DNA of 64,000 nt, taken from the NCBI GenBank assembly GCA_964396595.1, contig CAYNFR010000001.1, forward strand, positions 248,001-312,000, written 5' to 3'. Position 1 is the stretch's first letter. Every line of letters starts with the position of its first letter. Source of the DNA: CAYNFR01 sp964396595 (GTDB lineage Bacteria; Bacteroidota; Bacteroidia; Chitinophagales; Saprospiraceae). The position numbers were made by a program, and so were the translations under genes. Below are positions 34,822 to 44,279 of this stretch, one piece after another. The notes beneath the pieces were generated by a model. The model was not told the origin of the DNA, searched no databases, and saw nothing but the letters and a program-made list of their open reading frames with translations.

Positions 34822-37428
34822 TTAATCCGGCTCGAAACCCAGTACAATACTAAACTTTCCAAGCTGGCCAAAACTCGGGTTACGATTGCCGTCGACTGTC
34901 TTATCCAATCCGAAGGCATAGTCAAATCCGAGCAAACCAAACATCGGTAAAAACACCCTGACACCCATCCCGACTGCTCTGCGCATATCAAATGGGTTAT
35001 AATCTCTAAAACTTCTCCATTGATTACCCCCCTGGAAATATAATGTAGTGAAAATCGTCGAATTAGGATTCGTAGACAGAGGATATCTAAGTTCCGCTGT
35101 GTACTTGCTAAAAATCGTGCCGCCACCCGTGCGCCGACTCAGAGGATCAATATCCGCCACTTCATATCCCCTAAGTGCAATAATATCCACACCCATGATA
35201 CCATTATTCTGATTAGAAAGTCCATCGCCTCCTAGTTCAAATCTTTCGAACGGCACATCACCCAAGGCGCTGTTATAGTTGCCTAGAAAGCCCATTTTCG
35301 TAGAAGCCATAAAAACTAACTTCCCCGTAACATTAAAAAACCACTCCGCATCGAAACGCCATTTATGATACTCTAAGAAAGAAAACTTCCTGCCGTCTTC
35401 GACTTGCTCAATAAATTGCTCTGCTGCCTCTCCGACAAGTTTGTTCCTTACCCCTCGGTTTAGATTTTCATCACCTATGACGGCTTCACGTTCTGCCGGA
35501 CTAAGCTTCCAGAACTCTTTCTTGCGGAATAAAGAATACGGCGGTGTGAACTTAATACTCAAGGAAATACGAGATCCACTCATAGGAAACATAGGGTTGG
35601 CTATCGAGCTACGAGCAAATGTCTGATTGATGTTAAAGTTTTTAAATGCACCATTGTTTACGACAAATTGACTGAAGAAGTTATCAAGCTGAATTCGCTC
35701 GATATTCACCACTGTTGATGAGGTGAAAAAGTCATCAGGAAATCTTAAGGCACTACCCAATCCCGCAAATACCCGCGTAATATTTAGCTTTCCTGAGCCA
35801 AATTGAGATTGATCCATAATCGTCGCCGCCGCACCTATTGAAAAAGAATTAGGCTTCTTGCCCCCTAGCCACGGTTCCGTAAAAGAAGCATTGTAAGATC
35901 TGAAAAAACGACTATTGGACTGAAGTCTTACTGAAAACCGCTGTGCATCCCCTGTAGGTAGCGGACTCCAAGATTCTTTTTTGTTGATATTCTGTATGGA
36001 GAAATTATTAAACGTTACCCCTAGTGTGCCTATTAAGCCTTGAAAACCTCCATAACCCGCCGATAACTCCAACTGGTCAGATGGACGCTCTTCGACGGTG
36101 AACTCTATATCTACAGTGCCCCGCTCATAGTTAACCGGGGTGTTCATCTGTACACTCTCAGGATCAAAATACCCAAGGTTTACGATCTCCCTATTTGAAC
36201 GCACAAGTTCAGACCTGCTGAACTTTTCTCCTGGTTTAGTTCTTATGGCTCTACGGATTACATGCTCGTTAGTCCTATCATTTCCCTTGATGACAACTCT
36301 GTCAATCGTCGCCTGAGGGCCTTCATAAATCCGCATTTCCAGATCAATCGTATCCGCTCGAATGGCTACTTGCTTAGGATCTACATTAAAAAACAAATAG
36401 CCGTAATCCAGATATAGACTCGAAACATCTCTTCCGTCTAGGCTGAATTGCAGTCGCTTTTCCAATAGTGCCGGGTCAAAAACCTCGCCTTTATTTATCC
36501 CTAATACGGCGCTCAATTGTTCATCCGTATATATTGAGTTGCCCTTCCAGGTGATATTCCCAAACTTGTATTGAACCCCCTCTTCTATCACAAAAGCAAT
36601 ACCAATACTCCCGCTTTCATCTCTATAAACACTGTCTTTTAGAATCGTCGCATCGCTGTAACCTTTTTTCGTATAAAACTCGACGAGCTTTTTCTTGTCC
36701 TCTTCATAACTACTCGATACATATTTTGATTTCTTAAAGATCGTACCCTTTTTCTTTGTCTCTTTCAGCGCTTTACGAAGCTTTTTATCAGAAAATGCAT
36801 TATTGCCCTCAAAACTTATCTCGGCGATCTTTACCTTGTCATTTGTATTTATGTCAAATACCAATATAACCGCATTGTCTCTAATGGAATCCATCACTTC
36901 TGATACCCGCACATCGGTATCGAGAAATCCCTTCTCGATGAAATAATCTCTTACCTTTTCTGTGCTTTGTATCTTATCGTTGTCTGTTACAATTCTACCC
37001 ACCGACAAGATGCCATCAACCCTTTCCTTCAATTTGTCCTGCTTGCTCTTATTCATATTGTTAAACACGATGCGGGTAAGCGTGGGTTGTTCTTTAAGTA
37101 TAATAGAAATGGATGCTCTATCTTCTATCAAAGTGTCCAATACTATGGATACATCCGAAAAAAGCCCTAGCCTCCATAGTTTCTTTACGGCATTAGTAAT
37201 CTGCGAACTCGGAATAACTAAGGTCTGACCTTCTCGCAGGGATGTTATAGACTTAATAGCATTGTCATCCCTGCGCTCAGCGCCTATCACACGCACCGTG
37301 TCAAGGATATACGCTTTAGGGTTAACTAGATCATGATCAGCAAAACTCGGAAAGAGGGGATTAGAGGTCTGCGCAGCGGATTGAGCACACCACAATAACC
37401 CTATGATAAGCATTTTCCATTTAGTCAT
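34822..37428 (-). CDS. bamA: Outer membrane assembly factor BamA
   Basis: The Omp85 protein that inserts barrel proteins into the outer membrane. From the ATG at 37428 it has 868 residues with a signal peptide (MTKWKMLIIGLLWCAQSAAQ), about five POTRA domains (for example FEGNNAFSDKKL, WKGNSIYTDEQL and IKGNDRTNEHVIRRAI), and a C-terminal 16-strand barrel with GGDGLSNQNN and RGYE, ending in FSIVLGFEPD. An upstream in-frame ATG at 37518 overlaps the uppS stop as ATGA and would add 30 basic residues; the signal peptide favours 37428, but the coupled start cannot be excluded. Between uppS and ompH. Confidence 0.95.
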   Translation of the reverse strand: MTKWKMLIIGLLWCAQSAAQTSNPLFPSFADHDLVNPKAYILDTVRVIGAERRDDNAIKSITSLREGQTLVIPSSQITNAVKKLWRLGLFSDVSIVLDTLIEDRASISIILKEQPTLTRIVFNNMNKSKQDKLKERVDGILSVGRIVTDNDKIQSTEKVRDYFIEKGFLDTDVRVSEVMDSIRDNAVILVFDINTNDKVKIAEISFEGNNAFSDKKLRKALKETKKKGTIFKKSKYVSSSYEEDKKKLVEFYTKKGYSDATILKDSVYRDESGSIGIAFVIEEGVQYKFGNITWKGNSIYTDEQLSAVLGINKGEVFDPALLEKRLQFSLDGRDVSSLYLDYGYLFFNVDPKQVAIRADTIDLEMRIYEGPQATIDRVVIKGNDRTNEHVIRRAIRTKPGEKFSRSELVRSNREIVNLGYFDPESVQMNTPVNYERGTVDIEFTVEERPSDQLELSAGYGGFQGLIGTLGVTFNNFSIQNINKKESWSPLPTGDAQRFSVRLQSNSRFFRSYNASFTEPWLGGKKPNSFSIGAAATIMDQSQFGSGKLNITRVFAGLGSALRFPDDFFTSSTVVNIERIQLDNFFSQFVVNNGAFKNFNINQTFARSSIANPMFPMSGSRISLSIKFTPPYSLFRKKEFWKLSPAEREAVIGDENLNRGVRNKLVGEAAEQFIEQVEDGRKFSFLEYHKWRFDAEWFFNVTGKLVFMASTKMGFLGNYNSALGDVPFERFELGGDGLSNQNNGIMGVDIIALRGYEVADIDPLSRRTGGGTIFSKYTAELRYPLSTNPNSTIFTTLYFQGGNQWRSFRDYNPFDMRRAVGMGVRVFLPMFGLLGFDYAFGLDKTVDGNRNPSFGQLGKFSIVLGFEPD

Positions 37429-37514
37429 AGAGCTTCTTAATCGATTTAATGCCTTGAACGAATAGCTTGATAGCCTTCCGCGACTATCTTCCACCTTTAA
37501 CTTTATCTTAAGAA

Positions 37515-38282
37515 TCATATAACCGGCTTGGTGGTATTTATTTGATCACTTGTCATCCCGAATCTTCTTTCACGATGTTGATATCTCTCTATTGCTTGAT
37601 AAAAGTCTTTCTTGGAATAATCAGGCCAGAGTATATCCGTAAACATCAATTCTGCATAGGATAATTGCCACAACAGAAAATTGCTTATTCGTTGTTCGCC
37701 ACTGGTTCTGATCATTAATTCCGGGTCAGGATATTTGCGGGTGCAGAGATATTGTTGGACTATATCTTCCCCAATATGGTCGGGAGAGGATATTTTTCCG
37801 TTAAGCAAGTCTTCCCCTATTCTTTTAGTTGCTTGCGTTAGCTCCCATCTAGAGCTATAATTCAGCGCAAGAATTAAAGTCATATGGTCATTGTTGCGCG
37901 TCTCCCAAATTGCTTTTGCCAGAGCATCCGCTGTCGTCTCAGGAAGATTGTCCAGATCCCCTATAGCTTCTAACTTTATACGATTTTTATTGAGCGTTTC
38001 TAGCTCTGTTCCGACTGTCTTGACAAATAACCTCATCAAGGTATCCACTTCAAATGTGGGTCTTTTCCAATTTTCCTTGCTGAAGGCATAAAGCGTCAGG
38101 TATTTTATGCCTATTTCGGCGGCAGCCTCTGCCACTTCTCTAACGGCCTTTACCCCATTGCGATGTCCGAATACCCTCGGCTGATTGTGCTTTTTTGCCC
38201 ACCTGCCATTACCATCCATAATCATCGCCACATGCTGAGGCAAGCGCGTTTTATCAATATGAAATTGCAACGGATCCATCAA
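37515..38282 (-). CDS. uppS: Isoprenyl (di-trans,poly-cis-undecaprenyl) diphosphate synthase
   Basis: A 255-residue cis-prenyltransferase making the C55 lipid carrier for cell wall precursors. The catalytic Asp is Asp23 in MIMDGNGRWAK. FGHRNG and the C-terminal LMIRTSGEQRISNFLLW with SYAELMF are family motifs. First gene of the uppS-bamA-ompH run, with a TAAATTTG box 20 bases upstream. Confidence 0.96.
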   Translation of the reverse strand: MMDPLQFHIDKTRLPQHVAMIMDGNGRWAKKHNQPRVFGHRNGVKAVREVAEAAAEIGIKYLTLYAFSKENWKRPTFEVDTLMRLFVKTVGTELETLNKNRIKLEAIGDLDNLPETTADALAKAIWETRNNDHMTLILALNYSSRWELTQATKRIGEDLLNGKISSPDHIGEDIVQQYLCTRKYPDPELMIRTSGEQRISNFLLWQLSYAELMFTDILWPDYSKKDFYQAIERYQHRERRFGMTSDQINTTKPVI

Positions 38283-38301
38283 AAGGGTGAATAAAACGAC
38301 G

Positions 38302-38309
38302 CAAATTTA
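38302..38309 (-). promoter_or_regulatory. Possible -7 promoter element for uppS-bamA
   Basis: The minus strand reads TAAATTTG, ending 19 bases before the uppS ATG. Matches TAnnTTTG. No -33 TTG at the expected spacing. Confidence 0.45.
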
Positions 38310-38471
38310 CACAAAAGAAATGTATATCACCGATTTGGTATTGTTGACTTGTTATTGACACCTATTCTAGCCAATTTCAAATGAATAAAAAATGCTTAAA
38401 TGAAGTTTTTCGAAGGAATTAATATCAATACGCGCAGACTTATTACCTTGGGTCGCTTGATAGAATACCCT

Positions 38472-40286
38472 ATGAAAAACTATATTCTTGCTATTCTCTT
38501 AATCCTTGTGAGCTGCAGAGAAGATATGCCCATTTCCTATGACAATGCTTCTCCGGATGAATTAGGCCCTTTTCTGCCTTTAACCCGGATAGAATTAAAA
38601 GACTTATCTGCATTTGAGACTGCCGGCACTAATTGGTCTATTGCAGGAGTTGCCTTCTCAGACTTTAGCAAGGAATGGGATTTGCAGACTCGCCCAGGCT
38701 CGGGTATCTTGGTAAATCAAGTAAAAGACCTCAACAAACGTGATATGCCCGCCGATGGCGAACATCTGTTCACGCGTTTTGAACATGGTGACATAGAGCT
38801 CGAGCTAGAGGTTCTCGTGCCGAGAAAATCAAATTCAGGTATTTATTTTCAAGGTCGTTATGAACTACAGATTCGCGATTCGTCGGATGATGCCGATGTG
38901 AGTTCTGATGACATGGGTGGCATATACGATCAACCCATGAGTGACGATGCTAAAGGAGGCGGTATTGCCCCTTCTGTCAATGCCGCTCGTCAAGCCGGTC
39001 TATGGCAGAAGCTCCATGTCATATTTCGAGCCCCGCGATTCGACAGCCAGGGAAAAAAAATTGCCAATGCTGTTTTTGAGCTCGTAAAACTCAATGGTTA
39101 CGAGATTCATAATAATGTTGAAATAACAACGCCTACCTTAGAAGCTGTTAGTAATGTCGAGGTCGCCTTGGCACCGTTAAAGATTCAAGGTAACCATGGC
39201 CCTCTTGCCATAAAAAGTTTTAAGTATAAACTCTATTCACAAGACAAAGTGGAACTCAAGAATATCAACTACAAGCTATATGACGGAAAGTTTGATAGCA
39301 TTCCTGACTTTAGTGCGCTGACACCGGTCAAGACGGGCACAGTAGAAAATTTCGATAATCTATCTGTGCTCGCAGGTAAGAATGAAGGCTTCTGCTTATT
39401 GTTCGAAGGAGAAATTCAAGTGCCGGCAGATGGTGTATATCTTTTCGAAACAAACATAGATGATGGAGGAGATCTGTATATCAATGACCAACTGGTCGTT
39501 CACAATCTAGGCGAACCAGGTGGAGATATTGCCAGAGGGACGATAAGCTTGAAGCGCGGTATGCACAAAATGAAGCTGAGTTTTTATCAGGAAGTATGGG
39601 CCGCCTACATCGAGATTTATGTAGAAGGCACGGGTATCAGAAAGCACGAATTGCCGAAGCGTCTCGTTCCAAAGGAAGTACCCAATTGGATGACAAAAAC
39701 CTTTATGCCGCTATCTGTACAGACCTCTCCAGAGCTAGTAAGAGGTTTTGTCAATCATCGCAGAATGAAGAAGACTCATGTTCTTTCGGTCGGGTCACCT
39801 CATTCTATCCATTACAGTTACGACACACGCAACAATCAATTGCTAACAGCTTGGAAAGGAGGTTTTGCTGATGTTGCTGAAATGTGGCACAATCGCGGCG
39901 AACCCCAGTTGCTTCAACCGCTTAATGCAACACTTGATCTAGAACCGATTAATTTTCAAGCCCACACCAAAGCCTCGGGGTATTTGCTGACGGATCTGGG
40001 ATATCCCAGATTTTCATTTGTCGCAGGTGAAGTAGAATTGGAAGATGAAATTGTGCCTGACGGCCAAGGTGTCAAGCGCAATATATCCATCATTAAAGGG
40101 TCTAAACATAGCGTTACGCTCATCGAAGGCATCGCTGTTTATGCTCTTTCAGACGGCTGGTATAGTATAGAGGGAAATTATTATTTAAAACCCTTTAATG
40201 ATACGAGACAATGGACCATTGGCGATCAATCCATCAAGGTAAATATTACTTCTTCAAGCCCACTTTCATATCTTATCAAATGGTAA
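38472..40286 (+). CDS. DUF1080 (3-keto-disaccharide hydrolase-like) lipoprotein with PA14 domain
   Basis: A 604-residue lipoprotein. The ATG at 38472 gives a clean lipoprotein signal with lipobox Cys15 (LILVSC); an in-frame ATG at 38400 would place 24 extra residues before it. Domain order: DUF1080/3-keto-glycan hydrolase lectin-like fold (about 45-255, with HLFTRFEHGDIELELEV and SGIYFQGRYELQI), a PA14-type carbohydrate domain (about 275-400, FETNIDDGGDLYINDQLV), then about 200 residues I cannot place. DUF1080 proteins cleave or bind 3-keto-sugars in Bacteroidota and Planctomycetota. The stop overlaps the next gene, so the two form a pair. Confidence 0.85.
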   Translation: MKNYILAILLILVSCREDMPISYDNASPDELGPFLPLTRIELKDLSAFETAGTNWSIAGVAFSDFSKEWDLQTRPGSGILVNQVKDLNKRDMPADGEHLFTRFEHGDIELELEVLVPRKSNSGIYFQGRYELQIRDSSDDADVSSDDMGGIYDQPMSDDAKGGGIAPSVNAARQAGLWQKLHVIFRAPRFDSQGKKIANAVFELVKLNGYEIHNNVEITTPTLEAVSNVEVALAPLKIQGNHGPLAIKSFKYKLYSQDKVELKNINYKLYDGKFDSIPDFSALTPVKTGTVENFDNLSVLAGKNEGFCLLFEGEIQVPADGVYLFETNIDDGGDLYINDQLVVHNLGEPGGDIARGTISLKRGMHKMKLSFYQEVWAAYIEIYVEGTGIRKHELPKRLVPKEVPNWMTKTFMPLSVQTSPELVRGFVNHRRMKKTHVLSVGSPHSIHYSYDTRNNQLLTAWKGGFADVAEMWHNRGEPQLLQPLNATLDLEPINFQAHTKASGYLLTDLGYPRFSFVAGEVELEDEIVPDGQGVKRNISIIKGSKHSVTLIEGIAVYALSDGWYSIEGNYYLKPFNDTRQWTIGDQSIKVNITSSSPLSYLIKW

Positions 40287-42268
40287 CGACTATGTTTCTT
40301 AATAATAAATCTTCTGTTATTGTCTTAATAGCTTTTTGTCTTCTGAGTGCCGCCTCGATATACGGGCAGAGTAAATATGCCGAAGCAGAAAGTCAATATT
40401 ATTCTATCTCAACTGTACCCATCCCTAAGGACGTTATACTCGAAGTAGGTGGGCTGGCTTTTGATGATAAAGGCCGCCTAGGCGTTACGACACGCAGAGG
40501 AGAATTATGGCTTATCGACCGACCCGGCAGCAACCAACCTACGTTTAACCGCTATGCACAAGGCCTACACGAGCCACTCGGTCTCGCCTTTAAGAACGGA
40601 TCATTTTATTTTGCCCAACGTGGCGAACTAACAAAGGCCACCGATATCAATGGTGATGGCAAGGGGGATCACTTCGAGAGCATTTACACTTGGGATCTCG
40701 CCGGTAATTATCATGAATACGCCTATGGGCCTAAGTTTTTGCCTAGTGGCAATATGCTTATTACGCTCAACCTTGGTTGGATAGGCAGGGGTGCCAGTTT
40801 ATCAAAATGGAGTGGCTGGATGCTGGAAGTCAGCCCCAAAGGAGATATGACACCTATTGCAACAGGGATGCGCTCTCCCGCGGGATTTGGTTTTAATGAA
40901 GAAGGAGATGTTTTTTATACAGAAAACCAAGGTGATTGGGTGGGTTCAGGTCGGATGACACATATCGAAAAAGGTGTCTTCGTCGGCCATCCTGAAGGAC
41001 TTAAATGGAGTAATGAAAAAAATTCGCCATTAAGCCTTCAGATGAGCGACATCTCAGACAAAGAAGGCTTGAGCCTCTATGACTATGGTCTCAAGAATAA
41101 AGCTATACGCCCGCCTAGCGTTTGGTTTCCACATACATTGATGGGTATTTCGACTTCAGATGTTGCTATTATTCCCGATAGTTGGGGGCCGTACACCGGC
41201 CAATTACTCATAGGAGACCAAGGTCACAGTAAAATAATGCGTGTCTATCAGGAAAAAATTAACGGCGTATATCAAGGGGCCTGTTTCCCCTTTAAAGAAG
41301 GATTTTCTTCGGGCATCCTTCGGCTTGAATGGGGTGCTGATGAAAAGCTATACGTTGGTATGACAAGCCGCGGGTGGGCTGCTACAGGTAAGGCGCCCTA
41401 TGGCTTACAGCGATTAGAGTGGACAGGCAAGACTCCATTTGACATGAAACAGATTAACATAACGGCGGATGGATTTATAATTCACTTCACCCAGCCTGTC
41501 AATCGCACCACAGCGTCTCAGACAAGTGCTTATTCTATCAATGACTTCACTTATCTATATCACCATTTATACGGAAGTCCTCCTACAGATATTGAAACGC
41601 GCACCATTACCCGAGTCGAAGTAGCAGACGATAATAAAAGCGCTCGTCTATACGTCGATAATATGAGACCCGGCTATGTCTATGAAATAAAGATTGATGA
41701 TGTCAGATCAGCTAATGGAGCTAAGCCATTACATGGATTTGGTTTTTATACCATCAATCAGATACCGGAGCGCGTGACTACTTCCGGATCATTAGCAACA
41801 ACTCCATCCGCAGAAACACCCACTGATCAAAACAACGCTGAAGTTTCTTCTCTTAAATCTAAAAGAGTACCCGATATGCCCACCTCATGGGTCAATGGCC
41901 CGGAACAAACCATCGAAATTGAAGCTGTAGCCGGAATGCTCTTTGACAAAAGAATCATCCGCACTAAAGCTGGCACTAAAATCAGACTGGTTTTTAACAA
42001 TCCTGACGACATGGTACACAATCTACTCATAGTCAATCCCGGAACCGCTGACAAGGTAGGAGAACAAGCTATGAACCTAGGCCTCAGAGGCGAAGAGCTG
42101 GGCTTTATACCCGACTCTGATGATGTGATCGCCCATACGGCTTTGCTCCGTCCCGGATCTAGCGACATCATCTATCTTACAGCTCCATTATCACCGGGTA
42201 GGTATCAGTATGTCTGCACATTCCCGGCACATGCTGCCACTATGAGGGGATTGTTGATCGTGGAGTAA
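40280..42268 (+). CDS. Sorbosone dehydrogenase-like beta-propeller fused to azurin-type copper domain
   Basis: A 662-residue secreted protein. The ATG at 40280 overlaps the previous stop (ATGGTAA); signal peptide to about residue 32 (ASIYGQ). An N-terminal propeller (about 45-400) has the soluble glucose/sorbosone dehydrogenase style (VGGLAFDDKGRLGVTTRRGE, DINGDGKGD). A short Ig-like linker (about 395-480) follows, then a plastocyanin/azurin domain (about 555-662) with probable copper ligands His580, Cys646, His651 and Met655. Such a fusion should pass electrons from an oxidised sugar to the copper centre. Propeller cofactor and substrate are not determined by sequence. Confidence 0.85.
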   Translation: MVTTMFLNNKSSVIVLIAFCLLSAASIYGQSKYAEAESQYYSISTVPIPKDVILEVGGLAFDDKGRLGVTTRRGELWLIDRPGSNQPTFNRYAQGLHEPLGLAFKNGSFYFAQRGELTKATDINGDGKGDHFESIYTWDLAGNYHEYAYGPKFLPSGNMLITLNLGWIGRGASLSKWSGWMLEVSPKGDMTPIATGMRSPAGFGFNEEGDVFYTENQGDWVGSGRMTHIEKGVFVGHPEGLKWSNEKNSPLSLQMSDISDKEGLSLYDYGLKNKAIRPPSVWFPHTLMGISTSDVAIIPDSWGPYTGQLLIGDQGHSKIMRVYQEKINGVYQGACFPFKEGFSSGILRLEWGADEKLYVGMTSRGWAATGKAPYGLQRLEWTGKTPFDMKQINITADGFIIHFTQPVNRTTASQTSAYSINDFTYLYHHLYGSPPTDIETRTITRVEVADDNKSARLYVDNMRPGYVYEIKIDDVRSANGAKPLHGFGFYTINQIPERVTTSGSLATTPSAETPTDQNNAEVSSLKSKRVPDMPTSWVNGPEQTIEIEAVAGMLFDKRIIRTKAGTKIRLVFNNPDDMVHNLLIVNPGTADKVGEQAMNLGLRGEELGFIPDSDDVIAHTALLRPGSSDIIYLTAPLSPGRYQYVCTFPAHAATMRGLLIVE

Positions 42269-42641
42269 CTGTGGTGCGAAAGGTTTCGACCTTTTGCCCT
42301 TTCCATACATTTGACCTCCGATGTCGTGAATGTCAATTTTCCTCGCCGGCATCTGAATAATATCATTATTATGGTGATTATAACCCACCTATGAAGTTCT
42401 TTGTCGGTATTTTCGCGAACAGCTTCTACCAATTTTTTTTTGGCTAAACTCAGCTTTAGCTTTGGTTTTATTGTACAGACAAGCCCTTCAACTATTTGTT
42501 GCTCTTTTATTTTGTGAATTCATAATTTACAAAACAATGTTTTGACAATTTGTCCATCCCTTCCGATTTTAAAGCTATACTGCCCTATCTATCAATATAA
42601 TTCATATCCTTGAGCCAGCTTAAACCATAATACATCTCACA
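42269..42641. other. Gene-free stretch before the subtilase gene
   Basis: About 373 bases. A hairpin with an 8-pair stem (GCGAAAGG and CCTTTTGC, one wobble) at 42276-42297 lies right after the azurin-fusion gene and may be a weak terminator, though no T run follows it. The rest is AT-rich and should hold the promoter of the subtilase gene, but no clear TAnnTTTG was found. No coding frame is supported. Confidence 0.4.
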
Positions 42642-44177
42642 ATGACAAAAAATCTCCTCTATCTTTCTGCAATGGTCTTGTTGACCTACAGCTGTCACAA
42701 AGAAATTCTAGACAGCAGTGAACCTATTGATCTTTCATCAATAAGCTATCAAAGCATCGATGATCACATTCGATCTTATACAGATCGCGGTGAAATCTAC
42801 CATTGGCGCTACGCATCCCCCGAACAACGTTTTATGGCGGGCATGCTGAGTGACTCGATATTTACAATGGGCTATACCTTGACGGGTCAAAAAAATCTTG
42901 AAGACTTTATCGGCACAGAACAAATTTTGAATGACACTTGGTTAAAACTTCGTACAGACCTGGTTAATCAGGTGCTGGAAATAGAACGACGACACCGACC
43001 TGCTCCGAATCTTCAACTGAAAGATATCCTCCCGTTTCCGGAAGACAATTATATCCCGACTGTAGGATTAGTACTGGGAACGATCGAGTCAGTCAAATTT
43101 CTGGATAAACATGATAAAGTGCGCTACATCGAACCATCCGGCTACGATCTTCTGCGTAAAGAACTCAAAAGCTCATCAGGATGTGATGGCAGCCCTGACT
43201 ACAATATTAATACAGCTGACTACTCCACTACGACCAGCTTTAACGCAAAAATTCCTTGGAACTTTTCTAATCACAATATTCAGCAAGCTTGGAGCGTAAG
43301 TTCCGGAAATGGAATCGGCGTATGCATAATCGATACAGGTGTCTCCGACAATCAACCAAACCTCGGTAGTTCATTCAGTTCCGGCAACAGTACAGGACGC
43401 AGTATCACGAAACTTAGCACCCACTATTCAGGTATGTGGTGGTGGCGAAAGCTTGATACCCCAAATGACCCATGTGGTCATGGCACGTCCATGTCAGGAT
43501 TGGCCGCAGCCCCATGGAGCACTAATGGCAATGCCCTGGGTGCAGCCTATAGATCTAACCTTATTTCGATACGTGCAGTAGAAGATGTGATCATCAGCAC
43601 TTCAGACGAAAGAGAAGGTGTTAAAAATGCGCTCATCATCGCCGGCAATCGAAACGATGTCAAGATAATCAGCATGTCCATAGGCAATATCATTTCTTCG
43701 AGTTCCGTGTCAGATGGGGTCGTATACGCTTTTAATAAAGGAAAGCTTATTTTCGCTGCTGCAGGAACTTCTACCAGCTTTACTAATTGGACAGGGGTGA
43801 TTTTCCCAGCTAACATGAGTCAGGCTGTAGCCGTTACAGGCGTAAAAGCACAATCAAGTTATGACCGCTGTAACACATGTCATTCTGGAAGTCAGGTTGA
43901 TTTTACCCTTCAAATGCAGCGGAGTTTTGACAGCAACCGTAATTCTGTGGCGCTAGCTACCAGTTCTTCTCAACCCAAATATATCAGTGGTTCATCGTGT
44001 GCTACGGCTACTACCGCAGGGATTGCCGCGCTCGTATGGGCAACAAATCCCAATATGAGCCGCAATGACGTAGTCACCCGATTGAGAAACGCCTCACATC
44101 TGCGTAACAACAGAAGTAGCCAGTATGGCTGGGGCAATATTAATGCGCAAGCAGCCGTGCAAGGTGTACCTTACTAA
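42642..44177 (+). CDS. S8 family subtilisin-like serine protease lipoprotein
   Basis: A 511-residue subtilase with a lipoprotein signal (lipobox Cys18, LTYSC), an N-terminal propeptide-like region (to about 200) and a catalytic domain. Triad: Asp231 (CIIDTGVS), His280 (CGHGTSMSG) and Ser452 (SGSSCATATTAGIAAL). The oxyanion-hole Asn normally found in AAGN is replaced: the segment reads FAAAGTSTS, with Thr376. Four cysteines around 410-413 and 453 add to the unusual look. No C-terminal type IX sorting domain. It stands alone with its own upstream region. It may be an envelope protease of reduced or altered activity. Confidence 0.9.
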   Translation: MTKNLLYLSAMVLLTYSCHKEILDSSEPIDLSSISYQSIDDHIRSYTDRGEIYHWRYASPEQRFMAGMLSDSIFTMGYTLTGQKNLEDFIGTEQILNDTWLKLRTDLVNQVLEIERRHRPAPNLQLKDILPFPEDNYIPTVGLVLGTIESVKFLDKHDKVRYIEPSGYDLLRKELKSSSGCDGSPDYNINTADYSTTTSFNAKIPWNFSNHNIQQAWSVSSGNGIGVCIIDTGVSDNQPNLGSSFSSGNSTGRSITKLSTHYSGMWWWRKLDTPNDPCGHGTSMSGLAAAPWSTNGNALGAAYRSNLISIRAVEDVIISTSDEREGVKNALIIAGNRNDVKIISMSIGNIISSSSVSDGVVYAFNKGKLIFAAAGTSTSFTNWTGVIFPANMSQAVAVTGVKAQSSYDRCNTCHSGSQVDFTLQMQRSFDSNRNSVALATSSSQPKYISGSSCATATTAGIAALVWATNPNMSRNDVVTRLRNASHLRNNRSSQYGWGNINAQAAVQGVPY

Positions 44178-44279
44178 TTGTTGCCATTTTAGGAATAAAA
44201 TTAAAAGAAAGAGGGTAGGTTTCGGTATCTGTACTTTTTCTTTTTGTGACAGCTACAAACGCCGGATACTGCCAGCGCC

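Noticed and set aside
38400..38471. Upstream ATG for the DUF1080/PA14 gene
   Set aside because: It would put 24 residues before a clean lipoprotein signal peptide; the ATG at 38472 gives a proper lipobox.
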